DNA of 64,000 nt from Notospermus geniculatus (lineage: Eukaryota; Nemertea; Pilidiophora; Heteronemertea; Lineidae): positions 79,663 to 143,662 of the forward strand of contig NMRB01001446.1 in the NCBI GenBank assembly GCA_002633025.1. Reading direction: 5' to 3'. The notes under the pieces are model-generated. The model was not told where the DNA came from, made no database searches, and saw only the letters and a program-made list of their open reading frames with translations. The position numbers and the translations under genes are program-made. Shown in pieces: positions 1-9,369 of the stretch; the first letter of the stretch is position 1; each line of letters starts with the position of its first letter.

Positions 1-92
1 GGACCTTATTCACAAAGCCCTCGTAACTTTGCGAGCAAGCAAATAATTTGTCCGGCTGATATAAACGATAGGTTGCCCCCAGCAAACAGAAA

Positions 93-253
93 AAAGGTAG
101 TTCATAATAAGAAATCAAACGATAAAAGTTAACGTTACGACAACGTTATTTTTCATACTGCGAATGCACCAGATTATATATTGCATTTTCGGTACAAAAA
201 ATAACGTTGTCGTAAAGTTAACTTTGATCGTTTGATTTCTTAAAAACTCCCTA
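93..253. mobile_element. MITE, ACGACAACGTT hairpin family, copy 1
   Basis: Two long arms, 109-153 and 195-242, are near-perfect reverse complements. They carry the core TTACGACAACGTTATTTT and its complement around a loop of about 40 bp. The right end reads CTCCC followed by TA; the left end is eroded. A second copy with the same loop text (CATACTGC..., GCATTTTCGGTACAAAA) lies at 29741-29877, which proves it is a dispersed repeat. It has no coding capacity, so it is a non-autonomous TA-flanked element. Confidence 0.85.
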
Positions 254-398
254 ATACTTTACGCCCACCGTAAAGTTACTCGAACTTCATCAATGAGGAC
301 CCCCTGATTCCCAACAGCTGTGTTATAGTACATGTATATGTAGGGTCCCACTGGCGACCTTAAGTGCGGGATACTATTCACAATTTCTATCTCTGTAG

Positions 399-540
399 AC
401 CGCACCATTTGGTCAGCAGCTTGCATCCTCGGTGGCTCACGCCCTTCTTTCGTCCCAGCCGTACGGGATTGGCCCTGGTGGCTACCTCACGCCAGCTGCC
501 AGTACAATAGCTGATGAGATTTATTTTACGATTTTCTGTT
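399..540 (+). CDS. candidate internal coding exon, protein unknown
   Basis: A textbook 3' splice site (pyrimidine-rich CAATTTCTATCTCTGTAG, ending at 398) is followed at once by an open frame. It begins TAPFGQQLASSVAHALL and continues SSQPYGIGPGGYLTPAAST, then IADEIY. An in-frame TAG inside the acceptor closes the frame upstream, so the frame opens exactly where the exon would start. The Ser/Ala/Gly/Pro/Gln-rich composition is typical of a low-complexity region of a nuclear or RNA-binding protein, but I do not recognise the family. The frame stays open into the MITE that starts near 585, so the exon must end before that. No strong donor is visible, and the 3' end given is a guess. Confidence 0.4.
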
Positions 541-584
541 GCCTGAGTACATCGGAACAATACATAAGAGTAGTCTTTGGTCTA

Positions 585-1007
585 TCGAGGCGGTTGCGAA
601 AACGCACACTAAAATCACAAGCCCAATCTGACGAAAAACGAAGTACGAAATACGAAATTGGACTTCATTTCCATGAAGTAATGTATTTATCAGGAAATGG
701 TTGGTACCACAAATATCGCCTGCTGCAAGAGCGTCTTTAAGCGTATGACGTTAGAACGATATAGTTACGGTGTATATTAAACTTTGAAATTTATCTTTCG
801 TTTCCACTTCGTATCTGCGAAGTGGTAATTTAAAAATTCAAGATGCGCCATAACTCTTTCGGTCTTACATGATGACAGGCTAAAAGACGCACTGGCTGGA
901 GGGACATTTGTGGTACCAACCATCTCCAGAAATACTATTAGGTCCTGGAAATGAAGTTGAATTTCGTATTTCGTACTTCGTGTTTCGTCAGATTTGCGAA
1001 ACCTTAC
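585..1007. mobile_element. TA-flanked MITE (GTGAGGTTTCG family), copy 1
   Basis: The ends near 590 (TTGCGAAAAC) and 995 (TTTGCGAAACCTTAC, then TA) are inverted. Inside them lie inverted blocks rich in TACGAAATACGAAATT. The interior, including GGTTGGTACCACAAATATCG and a CTTCGTA-type hairpin near 805-825, matches the element at 54255-54649 along its whole length. The two copies define a roughly 400-bp family with no protein-coding capacity. This copy has lost several bases of its left terminus. Confidence 0.85.
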
Positions 1008-1009
1008 TA

Positions 1010-1698
1010 ATAAAAAAGATGGGTTGTGCCAATCTGACAGCTTCGAGCAAAATAAATTCATTGTACTAACTCACAATCAGCGTTTCAGTAATACCCTTCA
1101 CGATGTCTGATAATCAAGAAATCGACAAAGAGAAAAGAAAAGAAAGTGAACAATGAGCTCGTTTCTTAGGTAAAGGCGTTACAAAGGTAATACCGAGTTT
1201 ATATTCCAAGTGCAGTTGAGAAAAACACCGCCGTAGGCCTAGTGGAGCGTGTTCACACGACGCTAACAATAACAGCTTTCTCGGTGATAGCGTCATCATG
1301 CCTAAAGCATGCTCTGACATTGCGAATAAAGACAATGAATCCATGAATCCATTGATTCGGACCTGATAGTCAACACCCCGTCCGCATTCGTGTGTTTACT
1401 TTAAGCCTACCGGTACCGCAATAAGGACACTGCAGGCGATTTTTCTCGACCACCGACATGACCGACGAGTGGCAGCAGTTTTTCCGTCTCCCGGCATGGC
1501 GGCAACAACTACAGTTTTTTTTTCGCAAACTTGAACTTAACTTTAATTGTTAGTGATTTAAAAGCGGGTGCTGATTGGTCGGTGATGAAATAAACCAGCT
1601 ACCGGTACATACAATAATCAAACATGTTTGACATTCATTCGGAAACTGTTGCTGGTAATTTTTCAGTTGTCTCCGACCAAATAAGGCTCGCCGCACCA
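1010..1698. other. no assignable feature
   Basis: I see no repeat or gene here. A short frame opens at 1458 (MTDEWQQFFRLPAWRQQ...) and closes at 1550 without a splice signal. An inverted CCAAT box (GATTGG, about 1573) and raised CpG near 1370-1500 could mark an old promoter, but nothing downstream supports one. Confidence 0.3.
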
Positions 1699-1815
1699 CG
1701 ACGCAAATCTCAGAGCGGTAGGAGTGTTTTTAATTTGATTGACCCGGATGAATGACTTGTCGACAGCGTTGGGTCAGTCAACTTTAAAACACCCTACCAC
1801 ATTGAGATTTGCCGT
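1699..1815. repeat. palindrome with inserted 82-bp palindromic core (unit 1)
   Basis: The outer arms GACGCAAATCTCAG (1699) and TTGAGATTTGCCGTC (ending 1815) are complementary. Filling their centre is a second, unrelated palindrome at 1717-1798 (GGTAGGAGTGTTTTTAAT... to ...TTTAAAACACCCTACC). The same core occurs in inverted orientation at 1878-1961 inside different outer arms. The core is therefore a mobile hairpin of about 82-86 bp, and the outer arms belong to its hosts. Confidence 0.8.
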
Positions 1816-1833
1816 CAATGTGCGCCTAACCTG

Positions 1834-2006
1834 AAGCTAGGCGCACATGTATGCGGTTCGTGCTCCGGTGCGGCAACGGTAGGGGTGTTTTAAAAGTTGA
1901 CTGACCAATGCTGCTCGACTTATCATTCAGCCGGGTCAGTCGACTTTACAAACACCCCTAGCGTTCCCGCACCGGAGCACGAACCGCATACATGTGCGCC
2001 TAGCTT
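1834..2006. repeat. palindrome with inserted 86-bp palindromic core (unit 2)
   Basis: Outer arms of about 45 bp (AAGCTAGGCGCACATGTATG... at 1834 and ...CATGTGCGCCTAGCTT ending 2006) are nearly perfect complements. Their loop is occupied by the palindromic core 1878-1961, which is homologous, in inverse orientation, to 1717-1798. The arms share nothing with those of unit 1. Confidence 0.85.
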
Positions 2007-2008
2007 AA

Positions 2009-2139
2009 GGGCTGGTTCATACTCCGTCCGGATTTTACGCCGACTATGATCAATTTCAATGTGTGTGCACATTCACGCCTTGGAAACCTGCGATCAGTTT
2101 CATGCGCTTGACGTTCCGCGGGCAAGTATGAACCAGCCC
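2009..2139. mobile_element. PIF/Harbinger-like MITE, TAA duplication
   Basis: The 131-bp unit has terminal inverted repeats GGGCTGGTTCATACT and AGTATGAACCAGCCC. It is flanked on both sides by TAA (2006-2008 and 2140-2142). A 3-bp TWA target duplication is characteristic of the PIF/Harbinger superfamily. It abuts the right arm of the preceding palindrome and has no coding potential. Confidence 0.75.
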
Positions 2140-2521
2140 TAAGACGAGGTGACCCTTGGCTACAAGACGAGGCGTGAGGTACGACCCGCGGTCTTAACGG
2201 TTGCACAACGTTGCTGATGGGTGTCAGGTAGATGGGGTAATGCAAAGATAGATGGTATCTCGTGATTTTTCAACAGGTAAAATATGCGTTGTACAGTTTT
2301 GTTTTTCACTACTAAAACACTACTAAAATCTAGCTGAACTTAATTGCTACGCCCGGCGACAAGGTCACTGCTGGAGCGTACTCCTCCGTTTTACCGCGCA
2401 TGCGTACAAGACACGCCGCCTGTCGGGGTGTCAAGAACTAGATAAAGCCCGGGTCTATTGCGTCTACACTACTTAAAAACCCGCATGAGACGCGGGTCTA
2501 AATTAACCCCTCCAAAAACCC

Positions 2522-2858
2522 TTCGAACTCATTGTGTAAAATTTAGAATTTTTGAAATATCATTAATACATTCAAATTCATTGATATCTGTAACATGTCA
2601 GATTTTTTAAAAATCAGCAAACTCATCATTTTAAGTATTTTAATTGAATCCCAAGGGGACCATAGCACAGCACACATGATGTCATGTGTGCTCAATGCAT
2701 ATTTATGAAGGCACAACCAATAGGCCTAGGCAGTCACAGTATTAGCTCATTCACTACAACGGTCATCAGCCTATTGACACTAGTGACATAACAATTCATG
2801 GCATTAGTCTCTATGGATTGATAAAAATTCAAAAGCTTACAATGAGTGGAGTATCCCT
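2522..2858. mobile_element. TTAA-type MITE, AGGGAGA family, copy 1 (left end eroded)
   Basis: This matches the two intact copies at 30986-31327 and 36138-36454 over about 330 bp, including TCAGCAAACTCATCATTTTAA, a palindromic CACATGATGTCATGTGTG block and TAGCTCATTCACTA. The right end AGTGGAGTATCCCT is followed by TTAA (2859-2862). The left terminus (ACCCTTCGAACTCATTGTG) has diverged. A TTAA duplication suggests piggyBac-type mobilisation. Confidence 0.8.
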
Positions 2859-2862
2859 TTAA

Positions 2863-3657
2863 GGCGGGGGGCTACCTATAGCTGAGCTCATTCCCTAGTG
2901 GCAATCCACAGAACTGGCCTTTGTGCGACCAGTCATTCACATTCAGATTAAATCCGATCACACTGATATACTGTTTTCGAAAACCAATATTCAGTGTACG
3001 TGCCGTGTTGACCCTAAATCTTTTGTGTCCACTGCGGGTATTGTTCAGCTCTGTCACTGGTGCTTTGGTCACAAGTGGCCGAACAGGGTTTACTGAAAGG
3101 GCGCGAATAGTGCAAATCTACATAACAAAGAAGTAACTTGCCAGCGTATGGAAATTTTCAAATTTCCCAAACAAGTTTTCTCTTTTTTGGACACATATAT
3201 TTGAAAAAAATATTTTGGATGTTATTGCCATATGTGCATTCTAGGGCAACACGATCGCCTTTTTTGGATAGTTGGTCGGGAATATGAAATATTTCAAAAA
3301 CTGTAAATCGAGCCTTTTTTGGCATTAAATAGTTTATACCAATTAAATGGAAAGTACTTTCGTAAAAAACGGATCGTTAGGCCCTGCAGGCATCAGGCCT
3401 GTATGTTACAGACTATGTGGGAAACTGATGTGTCGCATCCCAAGTCTGCAAAATTGTTTGCGAACTCAAATTTTGACAACTTGTTATAACTTAATTAACT
3501 CCATCGTAATTGGTCAAAATGAACAATTCTTTCACAGAACGGGAGCATAAAGGCTAAAACATTTTGTTGACATCAATTAGTTACTTTTTGTCATGAATAT
3601 GTTAGGACGCTTGTTTTCAAAGAGCGTCAATAAAGTCGGCATAGGTAGCCCCCCGCC
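2863..3657. mobile_element. 795-bp non-autonomous TTAA element
   Basis: Perfect 17-bp terminal inverted repeats (GGCGGGGGGCTACCTAT and ATAGGTAGCCCCCCGCC) are flanked by TTAA at 2859-2862 and 3658-3661. The left TTAA is also the right flank of the adjacent AGGGAGA MITE, so this element inserted exactly at that junction. No reading frame inside exceeds about 70 codons and no transposase motif is visible. The TTAA duplication suggests a piggyBac-like mechanism. Confidence 0.85.
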
Positions 3658-3753
3658 TTAATAAGCCCGGACTTTTCATCCCCGGGTCTATTAGACCCAC
3701 GTTTTTAACAGGTGTAGACAGAAAAAGCCAGGGTGCGACGCGGGTTTTTATGT

Positions 3754-3845
3754 AGTGTAAACAGGGCTACTATATCCTCGCTGCGGCGCAGCGAGGATCT
3801 ATCCTCGCTGCGGCGCAGCGAGGATATAGTAGCCCTGTTTACACT
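3754..3845. repeat. perfect 92-bp palindrome with internal tandem palindromes
   Basis: Bases 3754-3798 and 3801-3845 are exact reverse complements (45 bp each) around a 2-base loop (CT). Each arm contains its own 25-bp palindrome (ATCCTCGCTGC GGC GCAGCGAGGAT), so the whole can fold as one long hairpin or as two side-by-side hairpins. Neither arm has decayed, which implies recent origin or maintenance. Confidence 0.95.
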
Positions 3846-3849
3846 GCAG

Positions 3850-4429
3850 CGGACGTTAATAAAGTACATGGTCATGTGTTGATAATAAATTAATGTAGGA
3901 ATCTCTCATATACTTCTCGAGGTAATTACGAGCGAGGTAGGTCCAAGCTAGGTTGAAATAGATATAAAACTACGGAAACAGCGTACGAATGATGACTGAA
4001 AAGTGAGATTTGAAATTGATATACGTGACATCTTTATCAAATTTTATATGTATATGTTTCACGGCGAGGTTATCGGGAAGCTGATGATTCGTTGCAACCT
4101 ATGATGGCTTTTAAATCGAAATAAATGTTCCATTACACCTATCTTGACTCGGTTACGAAACGCCATTATCAGCCTTGCTCTGCATGGAGGATCATCTCAA
4201 ATTTCAATATCGCAATTCCCTGATGCGCTGAGTGTCTCCGTTTCCTCGCTCTGAAAAACCTGAAGCCTCGACTTTCTATTCCCGTCCCTCTAGTTTTCTA
4301 CAAACATTATGAGGAATAGCTTTCTTAGAACTCTGGGGTTGTAAGACAAATACAGACCAGCAGGCTCATGACTGGGTGATTATATGGGCTGTTATTTCCG
4401 CAAATAAGGACAAGTAATGGCAGTGGCAA
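3850..4429. other. no feature seen
   Basis: AT-rich single-copy-looking DNA. All frames are interrupted and I find no repeat, splice-bounded exon or RNA gene. Confidence 0.4.
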
Positions 4430-4431
4430 TA

Positions 4432-4549
4432 GGGAGGTTTCGTAAGCTCCCGGTTTGGCCACACGACGACGTTTATCTATTGTTTGGGTATACCCTCACA
4501 ATAGATAAACGTCGTCGTTGGGCCTAACCGGGCGCTTGCGAAACCTCCC
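4432..4549. mobile_element. 118-bp TA-flanked hairpin MITE
   Basis: The terminal repeats GGGAGGTTTCGTAAGC and GCTTGCGAAACCTCCC are flanked by TA on both sides (4430-4431 and 4550-4551). The arms stay complementary for about 55 bp, with a perfect inner stem ACGACGACGTTTATCTATTG and a loop of about 14 bases. It is non-coding. The transcript would form a long hairpin. Confidence 0.9.
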
Positions 4550-4649
4550 TAATATGTCGCATAACACGATTGTTAGGAAGGGAACTTGCTATAGAGGCGT
4601 CACCTTTCGGAGAACGGCCACAACATGGGGAAAGCCCTCCTAAAAATAA

Positions 4650-4896
4650 TACGGTGACGTAGCTAAATCGACGCCTACCTGCACAGCAGAGCCAATAGAA
4701 TATTATTGACGACCGGAAGTAGTCAAACTGGGTATGCGCAGGAGGCCTCTACTGTAAATTTATCACACTTCAAATGCATTAATGCAAATGAATCATACTT
4801 TGGGTTCTTATAAGGTTGCACTTTGCACTACACATCACCATTGACCACAAGAAGTCAAAGATTCGAACAAGGACCGTGCGTACACCATCATAGACG
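4650..4896 (+). promoter_or_regulatory. possible promoter and first non-coding exon
   Basis: A CRE-like GGTGACGTAG (4650), a CCAAT box (AGCCAATAG, about 4688), an ETS site (ACCGGAAGTAG, about 4707) and TATGCGCAGG (NRF1-like, about 4732) fall within 95 bp. Downstream, GACG|GTAAGTTC gives a strong 5' splice site at 4897. Together these resemble a promoter followed by a first exon of about 120-150 bp. On the minus strand the same stretch carries a frame ending in GGCAG|GTATGT near 4921, so the orientation is not settled. No ETS, CRE or NRF1 call is more than a motif match. Confidence 0.25.
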
Positions 4897-5093
4897 GTAA
4901 GTTCAAAAATTACATACCTGCCAGCAAGCAATTCAGCATTCATCGGCGTAAAGACGCAAACATACATGACATAAACATAGGCATACAGGGTCTCGATGGT
5001 GGCGCCGTCTGCGTCAAACCTTTGACATAGTCAATTATCTTGTTCCTGGTCCACAGGTTTCACGGTCCGACCATGTCTTACATGTATCTGTAT

Positions 5094-5950
5094 TGTACAG
5101 TCATTGACAAAGGTTTACCTCCACCTGGCATCTTGAATATTTCAAATACTACTCTGCCAATTTTAACACATGTTGGTAGTATTTCTGCATCAAAATTTTG
5201 GATATTCGGAAATATCGATATTATGTAATAGCTCATTAGAAAAAAACACACTAAAAATCAACATGTTATTACGTAATTTTTTGTGATTTTTGTTGCAGTT
5301 CTGATAGAGTGGAACTTAGGATTCATCAAAATATATGTTGTGTGGTTGCTGAGATGTCTGAGATTATCAAAATTTCGATAATTTTTCACAAAATTTTGGT
5401 ATCAGTAGACAGAGCTCATTTAAAACGTAGAAGTATGAGGTTTTGGAACTTTTAGCATAAACCGGTAAGAAGTTAAGCATGTTTTTAAAATTATCAACAT
5501 TTTTATATTTTCATATTACTGCCCAAATAACGCAAAACGTTCCAAAATTTTCTAAACCCGTATTCTGAGGTTAGCTTTATCTAATTGCATCAAAATTTCC
5601 TGAAAAGCACGAAAATCTCAAATTATCAAAAATTTTGATAATCTAAGATATCTCAGCAACCACTCAACATATTTTGATGAAACAAAGCCCCCGAATCCTT
5701 AGAAAGTTCCACTCTATCAGAACTGCGACAAAAATCACAAAAAAAGTAGGTAATAAAACATTTGATTTTGGTGTTTTTTCCTGATGAGCTATTACATAAT
5801 AACGACATTTCCGAATATCCAAAATTTTGATGCAGAAATATGACCAACAAGATATACTTTCATGTGCAACAAACCGTGTTAAAATTGACCCAGTAGTATT
5901 TGAAATATTCAAGATGTCAGGTGGAGATAAACCTTTGTCAATGACTGTAC
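5094..5950. mobile_element. large foldback element, copy A
   Basis: The ends GTACAGTCATTGACAAAGG (5094) and CCTTTGTCAATGACTGTAC (5950) are exact complements. The arms remain complementary inward for roughly 300 bp (for example ATCAAAATTTTGGATATTC and GAATATCCAAAATTTTGAT), leaving a short centre. A second copy lies at 15511-16394. The element has no significant coding potential and is an almost pure inverted repeat of about 860 bp. Confidence 0.9.
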
Positions 5951-8300
5951 GTCATAAAAAGAAAACGCCAATGCTAAAGTATGATTCACCCTGACTTCAA
6001 TATCTGGCAAAGTGCCAGACCTCCCTAATGCTTTGTAAAGGCTAATCCTCAATTTTCACGCTGCTCGCGCAACACAAACAAGGATGCAATTGACAGAGAC
6101 AATGGGCGGCAGTAGTTAAGATAATGAACCTACCTTATACGACCAAAATTTACCGTACATACAAATCTTACGTTGATCAATCGCTGCGGGCACTGTCTGT
6201 GACCATAACGACACGAGAGCTTGTTGAAAAGGCCATGATCAGAATTTCCGCCTTCGGCCCGAATAAATTCAAACACCGAGTCTCAGTCACCTATATTGAA
6301 CATGATAGTATGGAATGACAATCTTTATCATGATGCTGATTACATAAAATTTCCCGGGGCATCTGAAATCTAAGTCATTCAATCGGTAAAATCCGTCTGT
6401 CGATTGCGATGATATGCATTGTCAATTCCAATGGAAAACAAATGGAGCCTTTTGAAAACGCTTGAGTGGTTTGATCGGCCAGTATCGTATTGACAACACA
6501 TAACGGTTTATTTTATCCATGAGTGACTTCCCGATGTCAACATGGAGTTATTGGGTAGCAGTCGAGAGCTAAATGGAATTTGTTTAAACAATAATTTTTT
6601 GTGTATTGCTAAATTTTTTCGAATACATCACATAATCAGATTAAACTGGGGTTATGTTTGAGAAACAACTAAGTACAAAACGTAATCTGCCTCTGAAAAT
6701 CAATTTTTGCTTTAAAATTTTCTTTCGTTAAAATAATGACACAACGCGATGATAGAATATTCATGTAGCGCCATTCCAGGTGAATCTGTTCAAAGTGTTT
6801 GATGGATATTTCCCTCGGTACATGCCATTAAAATTCCAGATTGAACCCGCTACTTCAATTCATTTTTTTTTTCGTGGCGAGTAAGTCAACATCACACCCG
6901 TAAAATTCAGGCTGTCGGTCTCGAATTTAATGATGATATACAACGTGTTGCTCAATTTAAAAGTCGTGGAATTCTTCTCGGCACCAAGGGTGCCCATTAG
7001 TTCTGTCGATTTTGATTACATTTGTTTCCAATTGTAACAGTTGGAAACAGGCTGCATCAAATCGGATGTTTTTTTTCTCATTAGTTGTTCGCTGTTTTGT
7101 AGGAATTAATGATTGACTCGTCCGTATGGCGTGAAATTTTCTGCTTTGGTTTGAAATGATTTCCGGGATGTTGTCACTGGGGGACAAACTGAGAATATTC
7201 AAAATCATTAGACAAAGGACGGAATATCAATGGGATGAACGGTTACAAGATTTTTAATTCCTATAATAGCGTTTGCGAAAGAAACTGAGAGTTTTACTCA
7301 AAATTGTTAAAATTAAAGCAATGTCGGAATATGGATGAGACGATAAAGGAACTCCTTTATGATGGGACGTTGCAGTTTTGTGACATTAACCAGCAGTTAA
7401 AGCCGTTAAATCTAAACAAGTAATCATTAATTTTTTTGCATAAAAGAATCAAACATGAAGGTTCAACTTACAAATTTAGCATTTTATAAATGTGGGCAGT
7501 ATCCCTTTAAACCTCAACAGATTTGCATTCTGACTCTTCCATATGATAGGCAAGACCCTTCTGCATGTTTAGTGCAAATGTTGTCGAATTCAGTCCAGTT
7601 GAATAATCTTATGATACAAAAGGACTGAATTAATGAGAACCCCACGAACGATGAGAGCGCAGGGTCATCTGTGTACATTTGAATAGGCTAACGTACATGT
7701 ACATTTGCACATGGAACATTAATTGTGCTGAAAATAGCTCTGTTATCCTCAGAAATGGAATTCAACGCATCAAGTTGACAGATCCATGTTCCTCACTACA
7801 TGTACCATAAAAAAGTAGAAGCTCCTGCCTATAACGTAAAGCTTAAACTCAGGCGGTGAGAGACATCTGGTGGCAACACGTGAAGTGTATCCCCCAGTTA
7901 CTTCATCGTTCGCAGTTAAACTTCCATGATTTTGATTCCTTTATGTTTTAGTGATCATTCGACAGAGAAATCTCGGTAACATTGTTTGGAACATTAGAAG
8001 GGAATCTTGTCAACTGAGTGATGTACTGGCAATATCATAATTTTCTCTCGATGATGAGACTGCATGACCCATCTCAGAGCGCTCTGAGCCAGCGCCTTTG
8101 CCTCAGGCACCGACACAAATTGAGGGAAAAATCTCAACGCATATAAATTGGAATTATCCGTATTCTTTGATCCCGTTGTGCTCGTATCATTCGATGCATC
8201 TGGTGCTTTTGACAGAAGGGGACCAGGAAATACGGTGTATTAGCATGAGAACAAATGATATCCTTATTGACTTCATACTCTGAAGTCGTATTTAAACGAT
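5951..8300. other. long stretch with no confirmed feature
   Basis: No repeat unit is seen apart from scattered TACATGTA words (7690s, 7797). An open frame at 6124-6318 (64 codons, starting MNLPYTTKIYRTYKSYVDQ) has a stretch, TTRELVEKAMIRI, faintly like Ras-associating domains. It has no splice acceptor and may be chance. CAGTATCCCTTTAA at about 7497 resembles one end of the AGGGAGA MITE but has no partner. Confidence 0.3.
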
Positions 8301-8311
8301 CACTTCATTAA

Positions 8312-8341
8312 CTTGGTAATCCCGCCCACGGGATTACCAAG
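8312..8341. repeat. short perfect hairpin
   Basis: A 13-bp perfect stem (CTTGGTAATCCCG and CGGGATTACCAAG) with a 4-base loop CCCA. It could fold in DNA or RNA; no function is apparent. Confidence 0.8.
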
Positions 8342-8448
8342 CGGGATCAGTCATTGGTCACTAAGAGATTAATGTGCAAGACAGAACTGAAACATGCACC
8401 GACCTGCCTATAGGTGTTGATGCGCCCCTTGTAATTGTGGTTACCGGT

Positions 8449-8488
8449 ACTTCAGGCAGACGCTTCCTTGGGAAAGCGTGTCTGAAGT
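8449..8488. repeat. short imperfect hairpin
   Basis: ACTTCAGGCAGACGCTTCC and GGAAAGCGTGTCTGAAGT pair across a 3-base loop, with about one mismatch and a bulge. It is probably the core of a small MITE whose limits I cannot define. Confidence 0.6.
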
Positions 8489-8561
8489 GATTCCGCGTCA
8501 CAATATTATTGTACAATATGGGGCCCAAAATCGGTGATCCACTCAGACCGGTTCAACTTGC

Positions 8562-9361
8562 CCGTCTAAACGCAAATGAGACCCGAATGCAGATTCATTT
8601 TACATGGGCGCATGCGCATTGGTGCCAATTTTCTACCTCCATCGGTCCAACAAGTTTGGAGAGTTCCGCATGATCTGTTTGAAGCAGGAATGCGTCCTGG
8701 TCAAAGTGAGTCGTGTAAACGCGCGCATGTCCTGAAGACCACATCTGGCTTTGAATTAGTCTCGCGCAACCAGCCCCTCGGTCATACTCCGAGGTCGCCA
8801 GACCGAGGGTCTGGCACGGGACGCAATTTCCATTGAATTTTCTTATTCCGAAAATTCAAAATAAGGGAAGCCTCGCTGATTGGCTAGTCACTACCAATGC
8901 GTCATGGATCTCAAACGTTGGTGACGTAGGCTGCAGGAGGAATAATGGCTGCGCCCAGATCACTCGAAGCGTGAAAATTAGCGAGACGAATCGCCTCAAT
9001 CTGTGTTGTCAAGTCAATTTATAGTGTCTTTCATTGGAATTCCGACAGGTATGTATATAATTTTTCGATTGAGGACGAAATTGTGGTATAAAAAGTGCGG
9101 TAGGGCTAACAGCAAGGGCTACAAAATACTCGCAAGCTGCATGCTTTTTGCATTGATTTTGCTTTGTGTTCTACGTCATCGGCGGTAGACTGTCGGCCAT
9201 GATGGTTTTACAAGTCAAAGTAACCATCCGGACCAGACTCTAAAATTGGAAATTTATTGGAAATTGCAAGAGTCTGGTGGCACGAGACTAGCTTTGAATG
9301 TGGGTCGATTCGGATCGGATCGGAATGTGGCTTTTTGCTCCGCCGTCTAAACGGCCCTATA
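8562..9361. mobile_element. GGGCCGTTTAGACG-family element split by an insertion
   Basis: The right end GTCTAAACGGCCC-TA (9347-9361) and the interior word CCCGTCTAAACGCAAATGAG (8562) match the element at 39289-39540. Between them lies the 534-bp insertion 8757-9290. After removing the insertion the sequence reads continuously into GTGGGTCGATTCGG. The left terminus is not identified. Confidence 0.6.
8757..9290. mobile_element. 534-bp element with 9-bp target duplication
   Basis: The terminal repeats TAGTCTCGCGCAACCAG and (reverse complement of the right end) TAGTCTCGTGCCACCAG match at 15 of 17 positions. They are flanked by GCTTTGAAT on both sides (8748-8756 and 9291-9299). A 9-bp duplication points to a Mutator-like element; an 8-bp hAT-type duplication plus one chance base is also possible. 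It contains CCAAT boxes, TGACGTAG and a small ATG frame (8945), so those promoter-like signals belong to the transposon. A 5' splice site CAG|GTATGT occurs near 9048. Confidence 0.75.
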
Positions 9362-9369
9362 GGTATATA

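Larger units (their letters stand above)
2441..3753. mobile_element. degenerate outer element hosting nested TTAA elements
   Basis: Sequence near 2463-2490 (CTACACTACTTAAAAACCCGC) is the reverse complement, with two mismatches, of GCGGGTTTTTATGTAGTGTA at 3741-3760. AAGCCCGGGTCTATT near 2446 is echoed by CCCGGGTCTATTAGACCC near 3682. These look like the two ends of one older element now split by two younger TTAA-site insertions (2522-2858 and 2863-3657). The exact limits are uncertain. Confidence 0.45.

Noticed and set aside
4432-4549. microRNA precursor
   Set aside because: The hairpin is long enough but its TA-flanked inverted ends identify a MITE; small-RNA data would be needed to claim a miRNA.
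8878-9048. Host gene promoter and first exon (CCAAT, TGACGTAG, ATG, donor)
   Set aside because: The whole block lies inside the transposon 8757-9290, so it is a property of the element, reported there.
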